Program-made: the position numbers and the translations under genes
The notes under the pieces: generated by a model
Databases searched by the model: none
What the model was told of the DNA's origin: nothing
The model's input: the letters and a program-made list of their open reading frames with translations, nothing else
Source of the DNA: Phycisphaerae bacterium
Lineage (GTDB): Bacteria > Planctomycetota > Phycisphaerae > Sedimentisphaerales > Anaerobacaceae
Direction of reading: 5' to 3'
DNA: 64,000 nt
Assembly: GCA_030615025.1 (NCBI GenBank)
Contig: JAUXAB010000001.1
Span: 1 to 64,000, forward strand
Part shown: positions 26,136-34,355 of the stretch, piece after piece
Numbering within the stretch: position 1 is the stretch's first letter
Layout of the letters: every line of letters begins with the position of its first letter

Positions 26136-27860
26136 ATGGCAAAGAAAGTTAAAGCAGTACGCCTGCCGAAGCAAAGGGGCGCTACGCCAAAGGTTCCCGT
26201 TATCGGTGTTTTTGCCACCAGTGACCCACGTATCGATAAGGCCAGTCGAGCTCGCTGTCAGAACATCGCAAAGATGGCGGCTGATTGTATAAGCGGCTCT
26301 GTAGTTATGCCTGATAAGACAGCGGTCCCGGTGGTTTACTCTACCGTGCTGATAGATGGCGAGGCGCAAGCCGACATTGTAGCACAGCAGTTTCGCAAAG
26401 CCGGCGTGGATATTCTGGTATGTGTGCCGGATACCTGGGCTTTCCCGCAGCTTACCACTATCTCTCTGCTCCAGCAGTTCCCACCCAATACGCCCATAAA
26501 CATTACCTGCGGCAATAGTGGTCCCAAGCCCGGCGTGGTCTATGCCCATGCGCTCAATGGTGCGATTAGCCAATACGGGCGATTGGTTACCTTAAACGTC
26601 GGCACCTGGCCGGATACAGGAATGGACCCAAAGATGACCGACCAGACGGCCAAAAACCTTATTGATTGGTGCTATGCCGCGGTAACGGCTGTGGCCCTGC
26701 GGGGCCGACGGGTCGTGATTTTAGGCCACGACTCGATGGGAATGGAAACGGCTCTGGCCCACGTACTGCCGACAAGGAACACCTTCGGCCTCGAAATCAC
26801 CCGTTTGGATATGAAGCTTTTGGCCGATATGCTCAACAAAAAGGCTTATAGCGAAAAGGAGCTCAAAACATTACGAGGCTGGATTAACAGATACGTTGGC
26901 AAACGACTGGAGCTTCGTGATGAAGCCGACAGCGAACGATTCAATATGAGTTTGGCAATGTACTTAATTGTTCGTGACCTGATGGCAGACCTAAACGCAA
27001 TCGGCGGCGGCTTTATGAGCCAGCTGGAATGGGGCAGTGACCCGCGCGGCATTCCGCTGCCCGTTGCTGACGTGATGGAATCGTTCTTTAACAGCACGTT
27101 TGACCATAACGGCCGCAAGGCCCCGCTGCCCTATGCCACCGAAGCAGATGTCCAGGGACTTCTCACGATGCTGTTTATGACGTATCTGTCCGGCGGAAAT
27201 CCACCTCTGTTTATGGACTTCAGAAAGGTATGGGAGGCCTGGGAAATCAAGGAGCTGGCTGAAAAAATCGGCGTCAAGAAACTGGATAAGAAAGCGGACT
27301 GGATAAACAGCGGCCTGGTTGATGGTGACAATTCCGGAAGCGGGGCATTCGATTGGGCGGCGGAACCCGGAGCATCCATAGAGAAGATTATGGATGGCGT
27401 TGGAATGCCTCTTGCCGATGAGTCCTACTTCCCCGGCGGCGGCAATTCGGTTACGTTTATGACACCGGCTGGAATCGAAGGTATCGCGGCCCGATGCGCT
27501 TACAGCAGCACCACCGGACTATTCAGTATGATATGGGACGAGGCCCGCACAACCGAGGTGCCGAAGAAGCTTGCCCAGGCGATGTGTGAGCTGACTACAC
27601 CCACCTGGCCGCATACATTTGTCGTCCCGAAATACGCAAGTATGGTTGAGTATAAGCAGTATCCGCCGGCCAATCACTTCCATATGACCTGGGGTTTGCC
27701 GGTCGCCCGGCTGCAGCACTGGATGGATCAGGCGCGCGTGTGCAGCGTCACACCCTGGGCAGGGCGCCCTGCGTTCATCGAAGGTGTTGACAGGCCCCAG
27801 CCTTTGATTCATCTGATAAACGGAGGTGAGGATGCCTTCAAGATGCTCGGAGGCCGCTAA
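26136..27860 (+). CDS. fucI: L-fucose isomerase-type enzyme
   Basis: A ketol-isomerase of the L-fucose/D-arabinose isomerase family (574 residues from the ATG at 26136, AAAGGAG upstream). It interconverts L-fucose and L-fuculose and needs a divalent metal. Family stretches include VIGVFATSDPRIDKASR, VVYSTVLIDGEAQAD, CVPDTWAFPQ, HALNGAISQYGR, ILGHDSMGMETA and FYHMTW-like HFHMTWGLPVARLQHWMD near the end. Length and start agree with the family. The metal-binding residues were not assigned with certainty. A frame beginning at 26064 would translate the upstream repeat and is rejected. Fuculose kinase and aldolase are not in the window, so the rhamnulose enzymes may serve both sugars (inference). 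Confidence 0.88.
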   Translation: MAKKVKAVRLPKQRGATPKVPVIGVFATSDPRIDKASRARCQNIAKMAADCISGSVVMPDKTAVPVVYSTVLIDGEAQADIVAQQFRKAGVDILVCVPDTWAFPQLTTISLLQQFPPNTPINITCGNSGPKPGVVYAHALNGAISQYGRLVTLNVGTWPDTGMDPKMTDQTAKNLIDWCYAAVTAVALRGRRVVILGHDSMGMETALAHVLPTRNTFGLEITRLDMKLLADMLNKKAYSEKELKTLRGWINRYVGKRLELRDEADSERFNMSLAMYLIVRDLMADLNAIGGGFMSQLEWGSDPRGIPLPVADVMESFFNSTFDHNGRKAPLPYATEADVQGLLTMLFMTYLSGGNPPLFMDFRKVWEAWEIKELAEKIGVKKLDKKADWINSGLVDGDNSGSGAFDWAAEPGASIEKIMDGVGMPLADESYFPGGGNSVTFMTPAGIEGIAARCAYSSTTGLFSMIWDEARTTEVPKKLAQAMCELTTPTWPHTFVVPKYASMVEYKQYPPANHFHMTWGLPVARLQHWMDQARVCSVTPWAGRPAFIEGVDRPQPLIHLINGGEDAFKMLGGR

Positions 27861-27990
27861 GGCGAGGGACGAGAGACGAGCGACGAGAGGCGAGGGACGA
27901 AAGACGAGAGACGAGCGACGAGAGGCGAGGGACGAGAGACGAGGGACGAAAGACGAGAGACGAGGGACGGGAGACGAGGGACGAGGACAA
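27861..27990. repeat. GACGAGGGACGAGAGACGAG tandem array
   Basis: More than a dozen 7-8 bp units alternate between ACGAGGG, ACGAGAG and ACGAAAG after the fucI stop. The same words appear, inverted, in the 3' end of the TPR-glycosyltransferase gene at 52472-52517. The array leaves an open frame by chance because its unit lacks stop codons. Confidence 0.8.
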
Positions 27991-28021
27991 ACACCGCAGC
28001 GAGGTTTTTATCCGGGTCCTC

Positions 28022-28423
28022 TCAGCCGGTAGTGATTTTTTCCCTCCTTAGTTGAAGAATATATTCGATGACGTCTCTTATGCTGATAATGCCGACCAGT
28101 TTTCCTTTTGACGTGATCGGGACCCTTCTGAAAACGTTCTTTCCCAAAAAGTCACAAACATCCAGCAGACTTTCGTCCGCATCGAAGAAAAGCGGAGGTT
28201 GTGTCATAAAATCATCAACTGTTTTTTCACACCTTTCCTCCTGGTCGTAGAACAAACTTAGTACGTCTTTTTCTGAAATAATCCCCACCAGGGTCATATC
28301 ATCTTCGACCACCGGCAGACCTGATATGTGGTGTTTTGCTATAAGCTCGAGGACCTCATATATTGGGGTGTCTGCTCTTACAGTAATCACATCTTTTACC
28401 ATTATGTCTTTTGCTCTGAGCAT
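28022..28423 (-). CDS. CBS-domain pair protein
   Basis: The 133-residue cytosolic protein is made of two CBS domains. Repeat one is AKDIMVKDVITVRADTPIYEVLELI to VGIISEKDVLSLF. Repeat two is VDDFMTQPPLFFDADESLLDVCDFL to VGIISIRDVIEYI. Such Bateman modules bind adenine nucleotides and act as energy or ligand sensors. I chose the ATG at 28423, which has TTAGGAG seven bases ahead. A GTG at 28441 has no ribosome-binding site and lies at the edge of a repeat. Its target is unknown, and the flagellar fliS upstream may be cotranscribed by chance. Confidence 0.88.
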   Translation of the reverse strand: MLRAKDIMVKDVITVRADTPIYEVLELIAKHHISGLPVVEDDMTLVGIISEKDVLSLFYDQEERCEKTVDDFMTQPPLFFDADESLLDVCDFLGKNVFRRVPITSKGKLVGIISIRDVIEYILQLRREKITTG

Positions 28424-28437
28424 CTGAGCTCCTAATT

Positions 28438-28507
28438 TCACTTTTAGACGGGATTAACAGGATTTTCTATCATTTATTCTTCTATCCTGTAAATCCTGTC
28501 TGAAAGA
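28438..28507. repeat. CTTTTAGACGGGATTAACAGG fold-back repeat, copy 1
   Basis: Left arm CTTTTAGACGGGATTAACAG and right arm ATCCTGTAAATCCTGTCTG are imperfect inverted copies around TTTATTCTTCTA. A near-identical copy lies at 59829-59897 and a partial one around 48640-48705. Both full copies end right before the ribosome-binding site of a minus-strand gene. Confidence 0.8.
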
Positions 28508-28512
28508 TGCAC

Positions 28513-28872
28513 TTAGCCGATGATAGCTTTCCAGCTTTTATTCAGCTCTTCCATCAGATTGATTACTTCACGAATCATTTGAGGGTCGCGTTTTGTATTG
28601 GCCTCGGACAGGCGATTATTCATAAAACAATAGAGCTTGCGAAGATTAACAGCTATCTCACCGCCGGTATCGGTATCCAGAACTGCATTGAGCTCGTTGA
28701 TTATGTCCTGGGCCCTGGTTATGTATCGGCCCTTTGCTTCATTGTTTCCCGCCTCCAATTCTTTGATTGCCAACTTCATAAACTTGATTGCGCCGTCGTA
28801 AAGCAGGACAATGAGCCGACCTTTACTTTGTGTGGTAACTGCCGCGTCCCGATATGCTGAGAACTCCTTCAT
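28513..28872 (-). CDS. fliS: Flagellin export chaperone FliS
   Basis: This cytoplasmic chaperone binds the disordered C-terminus of flagellin and prevents polymerisation before export. The 119-residue four-helix protein shows the family start (YRDAAVTTQSKGRLIVLLYDGAIKFM), with IELxxGNNEAKGRYI-like and ITRAQDIINELNAVLD helices and the C-terminal INLMEELNKSWKAI. It lies 294 bases downstream of fliC in the same direction and could be made from the same transcript. Only a weak GGAA precedes the ATG. Confidence 0.93.
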   Translation of the reverse strand: MKEFSAYRDAAVTTQSKGRLIVLLYDGAIKFMKLAIKELEAGNNEAKGRYITRAQDIINELNAVLDTDTGGEIAVNLRKLYCFMNNRLSEANTKRDPQMIREVINLMEELNKSWKAIIG

Positions 28873-28907
28873 CGTGTTATTCCGTTATACACTTGACACT
28901 TGGAAAT

Positions 28908-29160
28908 TCTGGGACAGCCAGAAAACCGTTGGCAGTCCCGAATTTCAACTTTTCGCAGGTATGACAATTACCGTGCGGAGAACCCTGATGGCGTTGCTTT
29001 TCCCGCACCAATTAGGCGTGAGCCGAAGCTCTTTTGGTGCGGGGCGAATTTGACTTATCGGGGACTGCCACCTGTTTTTGTTTTTTAAAACAGGTGGCTG
29101 TACCAAAGAAAATTAGGGACAGCCATAAAAACGTTGGCAGTCCCGAATTTTCAAATCCTG
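28908..29160. repeat. Repeat cluster between fliC and fliS
   Basis: A pair of direct repeats, GGGACAGCCA then AACCGTTGGCAGTCCCGAAT (28913-28945) and GGGACAGCCA then AACGTTGGCAGTCCCGAATT (29108-29150), encloses two other elements. These are a 44-bp palindrome at 29001-29044 and a GCCACCTGTTTTT/AAAACAGGTGGC hairpin at about 29067-29099. The latter lies downstream of fliC and could act as its terminator. I see no gene here. Confidence 0.65.
29001..29044. repeat. 44-bp palindromic element, copy 1
   Basis: Starts TCCCGCACCAATTAGGCGTG and ends CTTTTGGTGCGGGG. Exactly 44 bases, like the copies at 32019-32062 and 43728-43771. The 13-base ends are inverted copies. Confidence 0.85.
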
Positions 29161-29166
29161 TTACTG

Positions 29167-30471
29167 TTATCTGAGCAGGGTCAACGCCATCTGCGGCATC
29201 ATGTTTGCCTGGGCTAACATAGAGACGCCGGCTTGTGACAACACCTGGTACCTGGTCAATGCCGCCATTTCGGTAGCCACATCGACATCGGAAATACGGG
29301 ACTCGGCTGACAGCAGGTTCTCGGACTGAATGTTGAGGACCGCTATGGTGCTTTCCAGACGGTTCATCTTATACCCGAAAGCCGCACGAGCTGTATCCTT
29401 TGCGTTGATAGCAGCCGTAACAGCGGTCATCGCTGCATTTGCGGCAGTAGGAGTAAGGATGTTAATGCCCTCATCTCTGAAACCGTCTGTGTCAACAACC
29501 CAGGCATCCCCATCCCATTCCTGGAATGTGTCAGGATCAACATCAGTCATAAAGTCGTATGCATCGGTCGCGACTGTACCGAATATGCCGGTTATCGTGG
29601 CAACACTGGCACCACCTTCCGCGATAGTCATGCCATCTATGTCAGTATCACGAGCGGAGATTTTCAGTTTGTAGTTGTCTCCACCGGCATCCACAATCGA
29701 AGCAGCGGAGTAGCCGAGAAAACGGCCGTTTTCATCGTACATTTGGTCCGGGTCGTTGGAAACCAAGTTGATTGCATTCGCTATCTCCTCAAGGTTATAG
29801 CTGCCAATAGCGAAGGTGACCTGTATCGTCTCCTGATTCGTGCTGTCAGCGTCAGTGAAGTCTATGTCGATTACCAAGGGATTAGCGGCAACAGTGAGCA
29901 CATCCTCCGTAGTAGTAGCATAACCGGCCTGGTTGGTCGAAGCAGATAATAAGCCGGTGCCTGTCTCGATACTAAGGCCGGACTGCGTCATATCAGCACC
30001 GGTGACGGTAACCACGTCGGTAGAGCTGCCGAACTGAATCTTCACATCATCTGTATTGTCGAGCATTTTGATTTCATTGAATTTAGTCCCGGTTGCGATA
30101 CGCTCGATTTCAGAGGCCATTTCGGCAAACTCAGCGTTCATAATTACCCGCTGCGCGGAAGAATACGAACCGGTAGTCGCCTGCTCGGCCAACTGATTCA
30201 TACGCACAAGTGCATCGTTGACTGTCTGCATAGCACCTTCCATTGTCTGCAGCATACTGATTCCGTCCATGGCGTTACGGGAACCCTGGTTTATCACAGC
30301 GATGTCGGCACGCATCAGCTCACGAACAGCCAGGCCTGCTGCATCGTCCCTTGCACTGTTGATGCGCAAACCCGACGAGAGCCTCTCGACCGACCTGGCC
30401 AGGGCATCGTAGTTTATGCCCAATTGCCGGGCAGCATTTGCTGCCATAAGATTGTTCTTAATTGCTAACAT
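29167..30471 (-). CDS. fliC: Flagellin
   Basis: The filament subunit is exported by the flagellar type III system. The 434 residues have the conserved D0/D1 start (LAIKNNLMAANAARQLG, LSSGLRINSARDDAAGLAV) and the C-terminal D1/D0 helix (LNIQSENLLSAESRISDVD, EMAALTRYQVLSQAGVSML, ending MALTLLR). The central part (about 170-350) is variable and acidic. AAGGAGT lies before the ATG, and a perfect sigma-28 promoter lies about 119 bases upstream. A glycosyltransferase is divergently encoded next to it. Single copy in this window. Confidence 0.96.
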   Translation of the reverse strand: MLAIKNNLMAANAARQLGINYDALARSVERLSSGLRINSARDDAAGLAVRELMRADIAVINQGSRNAMDGISMLQTMEGAMQTVNDALVRMNQLAEQATTGSYSSAQRVIMNAEFAEMASEIERIATGTKFNEIKMLDNTDDVKIQFGSSTDVVTVTGADMTQSGLSIETGTGLLSASTNQAGYATTTEDVLTVAANPLVIDIDFTDADSTNQETIQVTFAIGSYNLEEIANAINLVSNDPDQMYDENGRFLGYSAASIVDAGGDNYKLKISARDTDIDGMTIAEGGASVATITGIFGTVATDAYDFMTDVDPDTFQEWDGDAWVVDTDGFRDEGINILTPTAANAAMTAVTAAINAKDTARAAFGYKMNRLESTIAVLNIQSENLLSAESRISDVDVATEMAALTRYQVLSQAGVSMLAQANMMPQMALTLLR

Positions 30472-30589
30472 GTTTTAGACTCCTTAATAAAATATAGTAA
30501 ACACTCTACTGGCTTCAAAAGCCCCCATTTATTTAATCCAACATCCAACGTGCAACGAGCACGCCATAAAGCTTTACTACCAAAAACTA

Positions 30590-30616
30590 TTATCGGCCAG
30601 GAAAGAGAAGACTTTA
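30590..30616 (-). promoter_or_regulatory. Sigma-28 (FliA) promoter of fliC
   Basis: On the minus strand the sequence reads TAAA (complement of 30613-30616), 15 bases, GCCGATAA (complement of 30590-30597). This equals the known enterobacterial sigma-28 consensus in both boxes and spacing. The start codon is about 119 bases downstream. Confidence 0.9.
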
Positions 30617-30878
30617 GGAATTTGTTAATGGAAAATGACTACAAAATCGTAAGACCGGTAATCTCAATGAAATGGGGCCCGATATTGCAGCAAAGCTGCC
30701 AAGAATAGCAAAAAAGCCAAAAAAATTACGAAAATCAGCTATCTTCGAAAATTTCCCAATTTATAGTTTTACCGGACGTAAATACTTCCTTATCTAAGGT
30801 TTTGATAGCAAAGGAATAATTCTTGCTCAGATTGCTCCAAGCAGATATAGTTCAAGCCGATGCTGCACCGTATTTGTG

Positions 30879-30960
30879 TCCCGCACCAATTGCATGGGGC
30901 GCTGCGGAACCAAACAAGCGCGAACTTGCGCTCGGCCGACGCAACACAATTGGTGCAGGA
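30879..30960. repeat. Long variant of the TCCCGCACCAATT palindrome
   Basis: TCCCGCACCAATT at the left and CAATTGGTGCAGGA at the right enclose 55 bases instead of 18, including a GCGCGAACTTGCGC hairpin. It ends about 30 bases before the glycosyltransferase start. Confidence 0.75.
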
Positions 30961-30990
30961 TGGGGCGACTTTAGATAGTGGCGGCAATAT

Positions 30991-32001
30991 ATGCGGAAAC
31001 AAGAAGCACAAACTCACAAAAGGACGCTGCTTGTATTTAGTTGTCATGAGGCATGGGTATATCAGCTTGGAGTATTGGGGTATGAGCTTGACATAATTAT
31101 AGGCCTTAAGGGCCGATATAAAGAGACGTGGGATGAGCAAATACGGCCGGTGCCGCCCAATTCACGATTGCTCACTTTGCCGGAAGCGCAGCAGTCACAG
31201 ACCCGTTACTATTGTATCATAACCCACAATGTAACTGATTTGCTTGATATTAAACACAGGCCCGAGCCGCGGCTTATGGTCATTCACTCGACGCTCGAGG
31301 GACGGGCGCTCGAGGAAAAATCTGATGTTACTCCGCAAATGATGAAAGAGACGCTGCATACATACCTGAAGCTGGTCGGCGGTCATGCGGTGGCTGTCTC
31401 TATGTTGAAGGGCAAATCGTGGGGCTTTACTGAGGACATTGTACCTTTTGCGGTCAATGCGGATGATTATCCGCCCTATTCCGGAGAAACAAGTTGCGGC
31501 CTTCGTATTTGCAATTTTATTGAGAGCCGAAAGACGATTTTATTATGGGACTTTTATGAAAAGGCATTTGATGGCATTCCCGTACGTCTTGTCGGCCACA
31601 ATCCGAATATGCGAGGCGTTAGAGCCGCCAATAATTGGGACCATCTGAAGAGGATATTGCAGTCTCATCGATTTTACATCCATACTGCCAATCCGGAACT
31701 TGAAGACGGATACAATATGGCCACCTTAGAGGCAATGGCTGCGGGCCTGCCCATCCTGGGCAATCGGCACCCCGCTTCGCCCATCGAACACGGCATAAGT
31801 GGTTTCCTCAGCGACGACCCTGCTGAATTGCGCAAATATGCCAGGATGCTGCTGGAAGATAAGATTCTGGCGACAATAATGGGCAAAGAGGCCCGAAAGA
31901 CCGCTATAGAGCGATTCTCAATGACCGGGTTCAAAGAGGCATTTCTGCGGTCGATCGAGACCGCCCGTCAGAAATGGAAGCGTAGAAAGATTAATCGGTG
32001 A
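30991..32001 (+). CDS. Glycosyltransferase (GT4-like), putative flagellin-modifying
   Basis: The 336-residue cytosolic protein has a GT-B type C-terminal half: FYIHTANPELEDGYNMATLEAMAAGLPILGN, GISGFLSDDPAELRKYA and LLEDKILATIMGKEAR. These are the nucleotide-sugar-binding stretch and the usual closing helices of GT4 enzymes. The N-terminal half (LLVFSCHEAWVYQLGVLGYEL) is a typical acceptor domain start. The ribosome-binding site is weak (GGCGG) and the region before it is a palindromic repeat. It is divergent from fliC and convergent with fliK, so flagellin or another flagellar protein is a plausible acceptor (inference). Confidence 0.82.
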   Translation: MRKQEAQTHKRTLLVFSCHEAWVYQLGVLGYELDIIIGLKGRYKETWDEQIRPVPPNSRLLTLPEAQQSQTRYYCIITHNVTDLLDIKHRPEPRLMVIHSTLEGRALEEKSDVTPQMMKETLHTYLKLVGGHAVAVSMLKGKSWGFTEDIVPFAVNADDYPPYSGETSCGLRICNFIESRKTILLWDFYEKAFDGIPVRLVGHNPNMRGVRAANNWDHLKRILQSHRFYIHTANPELEDGYNMATLEAMAAGLPILGNRHPASPIEHGISGFLSDDPAELRKYARMLLEDKILATIMGKEARKTAIERFSMTGFKEAFLRSIETARQKWKRRKINR

Positions 32002-32018
32002 TTGTTCGTGGGTTCCCG

Positions 32019-32062
32019 TCCCGCACCTATTAGGCGTGAGCCTACGCTCAATAGTCGCGGGA
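32019..32062. repeat. 44-bp palindromic element, copy 2
   Basis: Begins TCCCGCACCTATTAGGCGTG and ends CAATAGTCGCGGGA; both ends pair over 14 bases with two mismatches. It fills the gap between the convergent glycosyltransferase and fliK genes and could terminate both. Confidence 0.85.
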
Positions 32063-32067
32063 TATGG

Positions 32068-33912
32068 CTATACCAACACATTTATAGAGTTGTCTGTAAT
32101 CTGCACCTGCGGTTCAAGACTATCCTGATAGCTGCTATCGTTCACGCCTATCGCGGGTTCGTTATCGCCGACGACGCCGGGATTATCGGGATTGCTCCCT
32201 TCCGGAAAGTCGGGATGCTGCTGGAATGAGCCGTCCTGCAGCGATTGGTCTCTGTAAGGCTGCTGCTCGCTTTGGTCTGTGAGCATGACTTCCAGCCGCT
32301 TTATCTGAATGCCGCAATCTGCAAGGTTTTGGATTATGTGCGGCAGTGCCCGCTCAACCTCATATCTGGTTTGTGCCCTGCTGACTTCCAATAAGCCGGT
32401 GATTTGGCCCTCCTGCTGCTCGAATTTTACAAAAACCTTCCCCAGCTCCGGTGGATGGAGACGGATGGTAATTTGCTGGGTCCCTGCTTGTTGGGATGAA
32501 GAGCTGTGAATAGATTCCAGAATCTTTTCGGTAATGCTCGCAGAGACATCGCCGGGTGGAGTCTGCGCTGGCAGATTATCGGTCTTAACGGCCTCGGAAA
32601 AGGCCGATGTTTGCTCTGTAATGGAGGTTGCGGAGTTATCAGCAGAGACTATCTGCTCGAAACCTGAATTGGAGTTATTGTTGGAGGCCGAGCTGCCGCG
32701 GTCTTTTGTTTGGCCGGTGGATACCTGGAGCTGCGGATGGTGCAGCTTCTGGTGTGTGGGGTTGCCTCGGGAATTGCCGCCCTGCCCTATGCCATCGTCG
32801 GCCGGCGGTTCTGAGAGTCGCGGCGTGCCGCTACGACCTGGCTGACCAGCAGCAGCTTCGTTGTCAGTTGATGGTTCCGGGGATATTTGACCTTGCTGAG
32901 CGGGGTTGGTTTTGTTATCAACCACTTTCTCGGCGATTAATGGGGATTTTTCCGGACCAATCCCGACAGGTTGGGACTGAAGACCAGAGGATTTGCCCTG
33001 AACCGGCGGGGAGCTGGGATTCGGTGCGGGTACTTTCTGGCCGCCGGGAACGACTGGCTTGCCTGCGATAGCCGGTTTCTTACTGGCATCTGCATCAACA
33101 AGAGCCTCGGACGCGAATTCTTCGCCAGCCAATGGGTGTGTTTTTTGACTGCCGGAAGCGTTCAAAGCGGGCACAATTGCCGGTTTTTCACTGGCAGTGG
33201 CTATTGTGCTGTGAGCATCAACAAGAGCTTTCAGGGTCAATCCTTCGCCGCTTTGTTGGTTGGTAAGGCCTCTTGTAGCGAGCGGTCTCGTGTTTGGCAT
33301 CTGTATTCTGTTCGCATTTTTACCCTCATTGGATGGAGTATCGGTAGCAAGCAGGGCCTTGGAGGTGTTAGGTGGAGCGGCTTTGAGCCCGATTTGCTTT
33401 TGGTTGATGATTAGAACGGGTTCGTTTTTGTGTGGTTTGGCGGTTTTTCCGGCGCCGGGAGGAAATCTGTCCGGTTTTAAGTTGGTAAGCAATTGGGCAA
33501 GTTCATATCCGGCCTTCGGCTCTACCTTCTTGGCGACTCCTTCTTTGCCGTGCTCGGCGTTTAGCGAGTATTGAGCTAACCAAAGCTGGACTATGCTCGG
33601 CTGGACGGCTGGGCTCCGGGTCATGTTTTGCGTTTTTGTGTTTCTGCTATCCTTAGCTTTCTGGGGCACTTTAGTCGTTATTTCTTTGCGAAGGGTATGG
33701 CTAAACCCTCGCGGCGGTTCCTTGCTGGGCCTGTTGTGGGGATTAACAAGGGTATTGTCGACCGTTTCTGTTCCACGAGCATTAGTTGTATTATCAAGTG
33801 TGGGTGGGGAAAATTGCTCGCTTTTTTTGATTGCTGCGGGCTTTGCCGGGGCTGGACCAGCACCGCTTGTGCCTGCAAACATATTACTGATTGCCAACAA
33901 GTTAGTATTCAT
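32068..33912 (-). CDS. fliK: Flagellar hook-length control protein FliK
   Basis: This exported ruler protein of 614 residues switches export specificity from hook to filament. The first 450 residues are low-complexity, rich in Pro, Ala, Gly, Ser and Lys. The C-terminal Flg_hook domain is recognisable as ITIRLHPPELGKVFVKFEQQEGQ, then a helix-rich stretch ending LADCGIQIKRLEVML. I chose the ATG at 33912, with AAGGG nine bases ahead and a sigma-54 promoter just upstream. The open frame continues to 34353, but that part would cross the promoter and run into flgB. It is divergent from the flgB operon. Confidence 0.9.
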   Translation of the reverse strand: MNTNLLAISNMFAGTSGAGPAPAKPAAIKKSEQFSPPTLDNTTNARGTETVDNTLVNPHNRPSKEPPRGFSHTLRKEITTKVPQKAKDSRNTKTQNMTRSPAVQPSIVQLWLAQYSLNAEHGKEGVAKKVEPKAGYELAQLLTNLKPDRFPPGAGKTAKPHKNEPVLIINQKQIGLKAAPPNTSKALLATDTPSNEGKNANRIQMPNTRPLATRGLTNQQSGEGLTLKALVDAHSTIATASEKPAIVPALNASGSQKTHPLAGEEFASEALVDADASKKPAIAGKPVVPGGQKVPAPNPSSPPVQGKSSGLQSQPVGIGPEKSPLIAEKVVDNKTNPAQQGQISPEPSTDNEAAAGQPGRSGTPRLSEPPADDGIGQGGNSRGNPTHQKLHHPQLQVSTGQTKDRGSSASNNNSNSGFEQIVSADNSATSITEQTSAFSEAVKTDNLPAQTPPGDVSASITEKILESIHSSSSQQAGTQQITIRLHPPELGKVFVKFEQQEGQITGLLEVSRAQTRYEVERALPHIIQNLADCGIQIKRLEVMLTDQSEQQPYRDQSLQDGSFQQHPDFPEGSNPDNPGVVGDNEPAIGVNDSSYQDSLEPQVQITDNSINVLV

Positions 33913-33945
33913 ACAGCAACCCTTATAAAAACCAACGTATTTTGA

Positions 33946-33960
33946 GCAAGCAGCGTGCCA
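33946..33960 (-). promoter_or_regulatory. Sigma-54 promoter of fliK
   Basis: The minus strand reads TGGCACGCTGCTTGC, with GG and GC exactly 10 bases apart as in the -24/-12 consensus. The expected start of transcription is about 12 bases further down, leaving a leader of about 20 bases with an AAGGG ribosome-binding site. Confidence 0.88.
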
Positions 33961-34290
33961 GTAGTCGTTAAAAGGGCTTTTGTTAGATGGTAACTGTCTG
34001 GCAATAAGAGACTTATAGAAATTGAAAAGATGGCGATTGGTCAGAAATGCCCGGCTATTAGCTGCGGTTGCGGAGAAATATTCCTGAGGAGAGGAAAGAA
34101 TTTCCGGTTTAACTGAGGTGCAGGTAAAAGGACGCTGCGGGGGGGCGTGTGGGCGTGTTAAAAAACACACGCGGGTGTATAGAAACCTGACGCCTCTGTG
34201 AGGACGTAAACAGGCGGTTATTTGAGTTTTAGCTGGTTTTTCGCAAAGAAAAGCCGGTTGACAGATTGAAAACGACCCGCTGTAAGTACT

Positions 34291-34306
34291 TGGCACGATT
34301 ATTGCT
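34291..34306 (+). promoter_or_regulatory. Sigma-54 promoter of the flgB-motB2 operon
   Basis: TGGCACGATTATTGCT matches the -24/-12 consensus TGGCAC-N5-TTGCW at all positions, with GG-N10-GC spacing. The flgB ATG is 50 bases downstream. Confidence 0.92.
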
Positions 34307-34355
34307 GATGTTTCTTGAGAAGAGAAGGTTTGTGCAGGGATATCAGGGAACAAGG

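Larger units (their letters stand above)
30472..30990. other. Divergent regulatory region between fliC and a glycosyltransferase
   Basis: The stretch contains the fliC leader, its sigma-28 promoter (30590-30616) and an 82-bp version of the TCCCGCACCAATT palindrome (30879-30960) just before the glycosyltransferase. The remainder is AT-rich and I see no gene in it. Confidence 0.6.
33913..34355. other. Divergent sigma-54 control region between fliK and flgB
   Basis: The 443 bases hold two outward-facing sigma-54 boxes, at 33946-33960 for fliK and 34291-34306 for flgB, separated by 330 bases. A GCGTGT-N8-ACACGC inverted repeat (34153-34172) lies between them and is a candidate activator site. 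There is no gene here. Confidence 0.75.

Noticed and set aside
27826-28032. 68-codon basic frame after fucI
   Set aside because: It translates the GACGAGGGACGAGAG array, which lacks stop codons in this frame.
29055-29062. CCCGATAA on the minus strand as a sigma-28 promoter for fliS
   Set aside because: One mismatch in the -10 box and no TAAA at the right distance; it is part of a hairpin repeat.
32534-33574. Plus-strand open frames opposite fliK
   Set aside because: They are antisense shadows of a low-complexity gene; fliK has a promoter, a ribosome-binding site and a conserved C-terminal domain.
34266-34355. N-terminal extension of flgB and of fliK (to 34353)
   Set aside because: Both would cross the sigma-54 promoter region and each other; the inner starts have ribosome-binding sites and family-typical N-termini.
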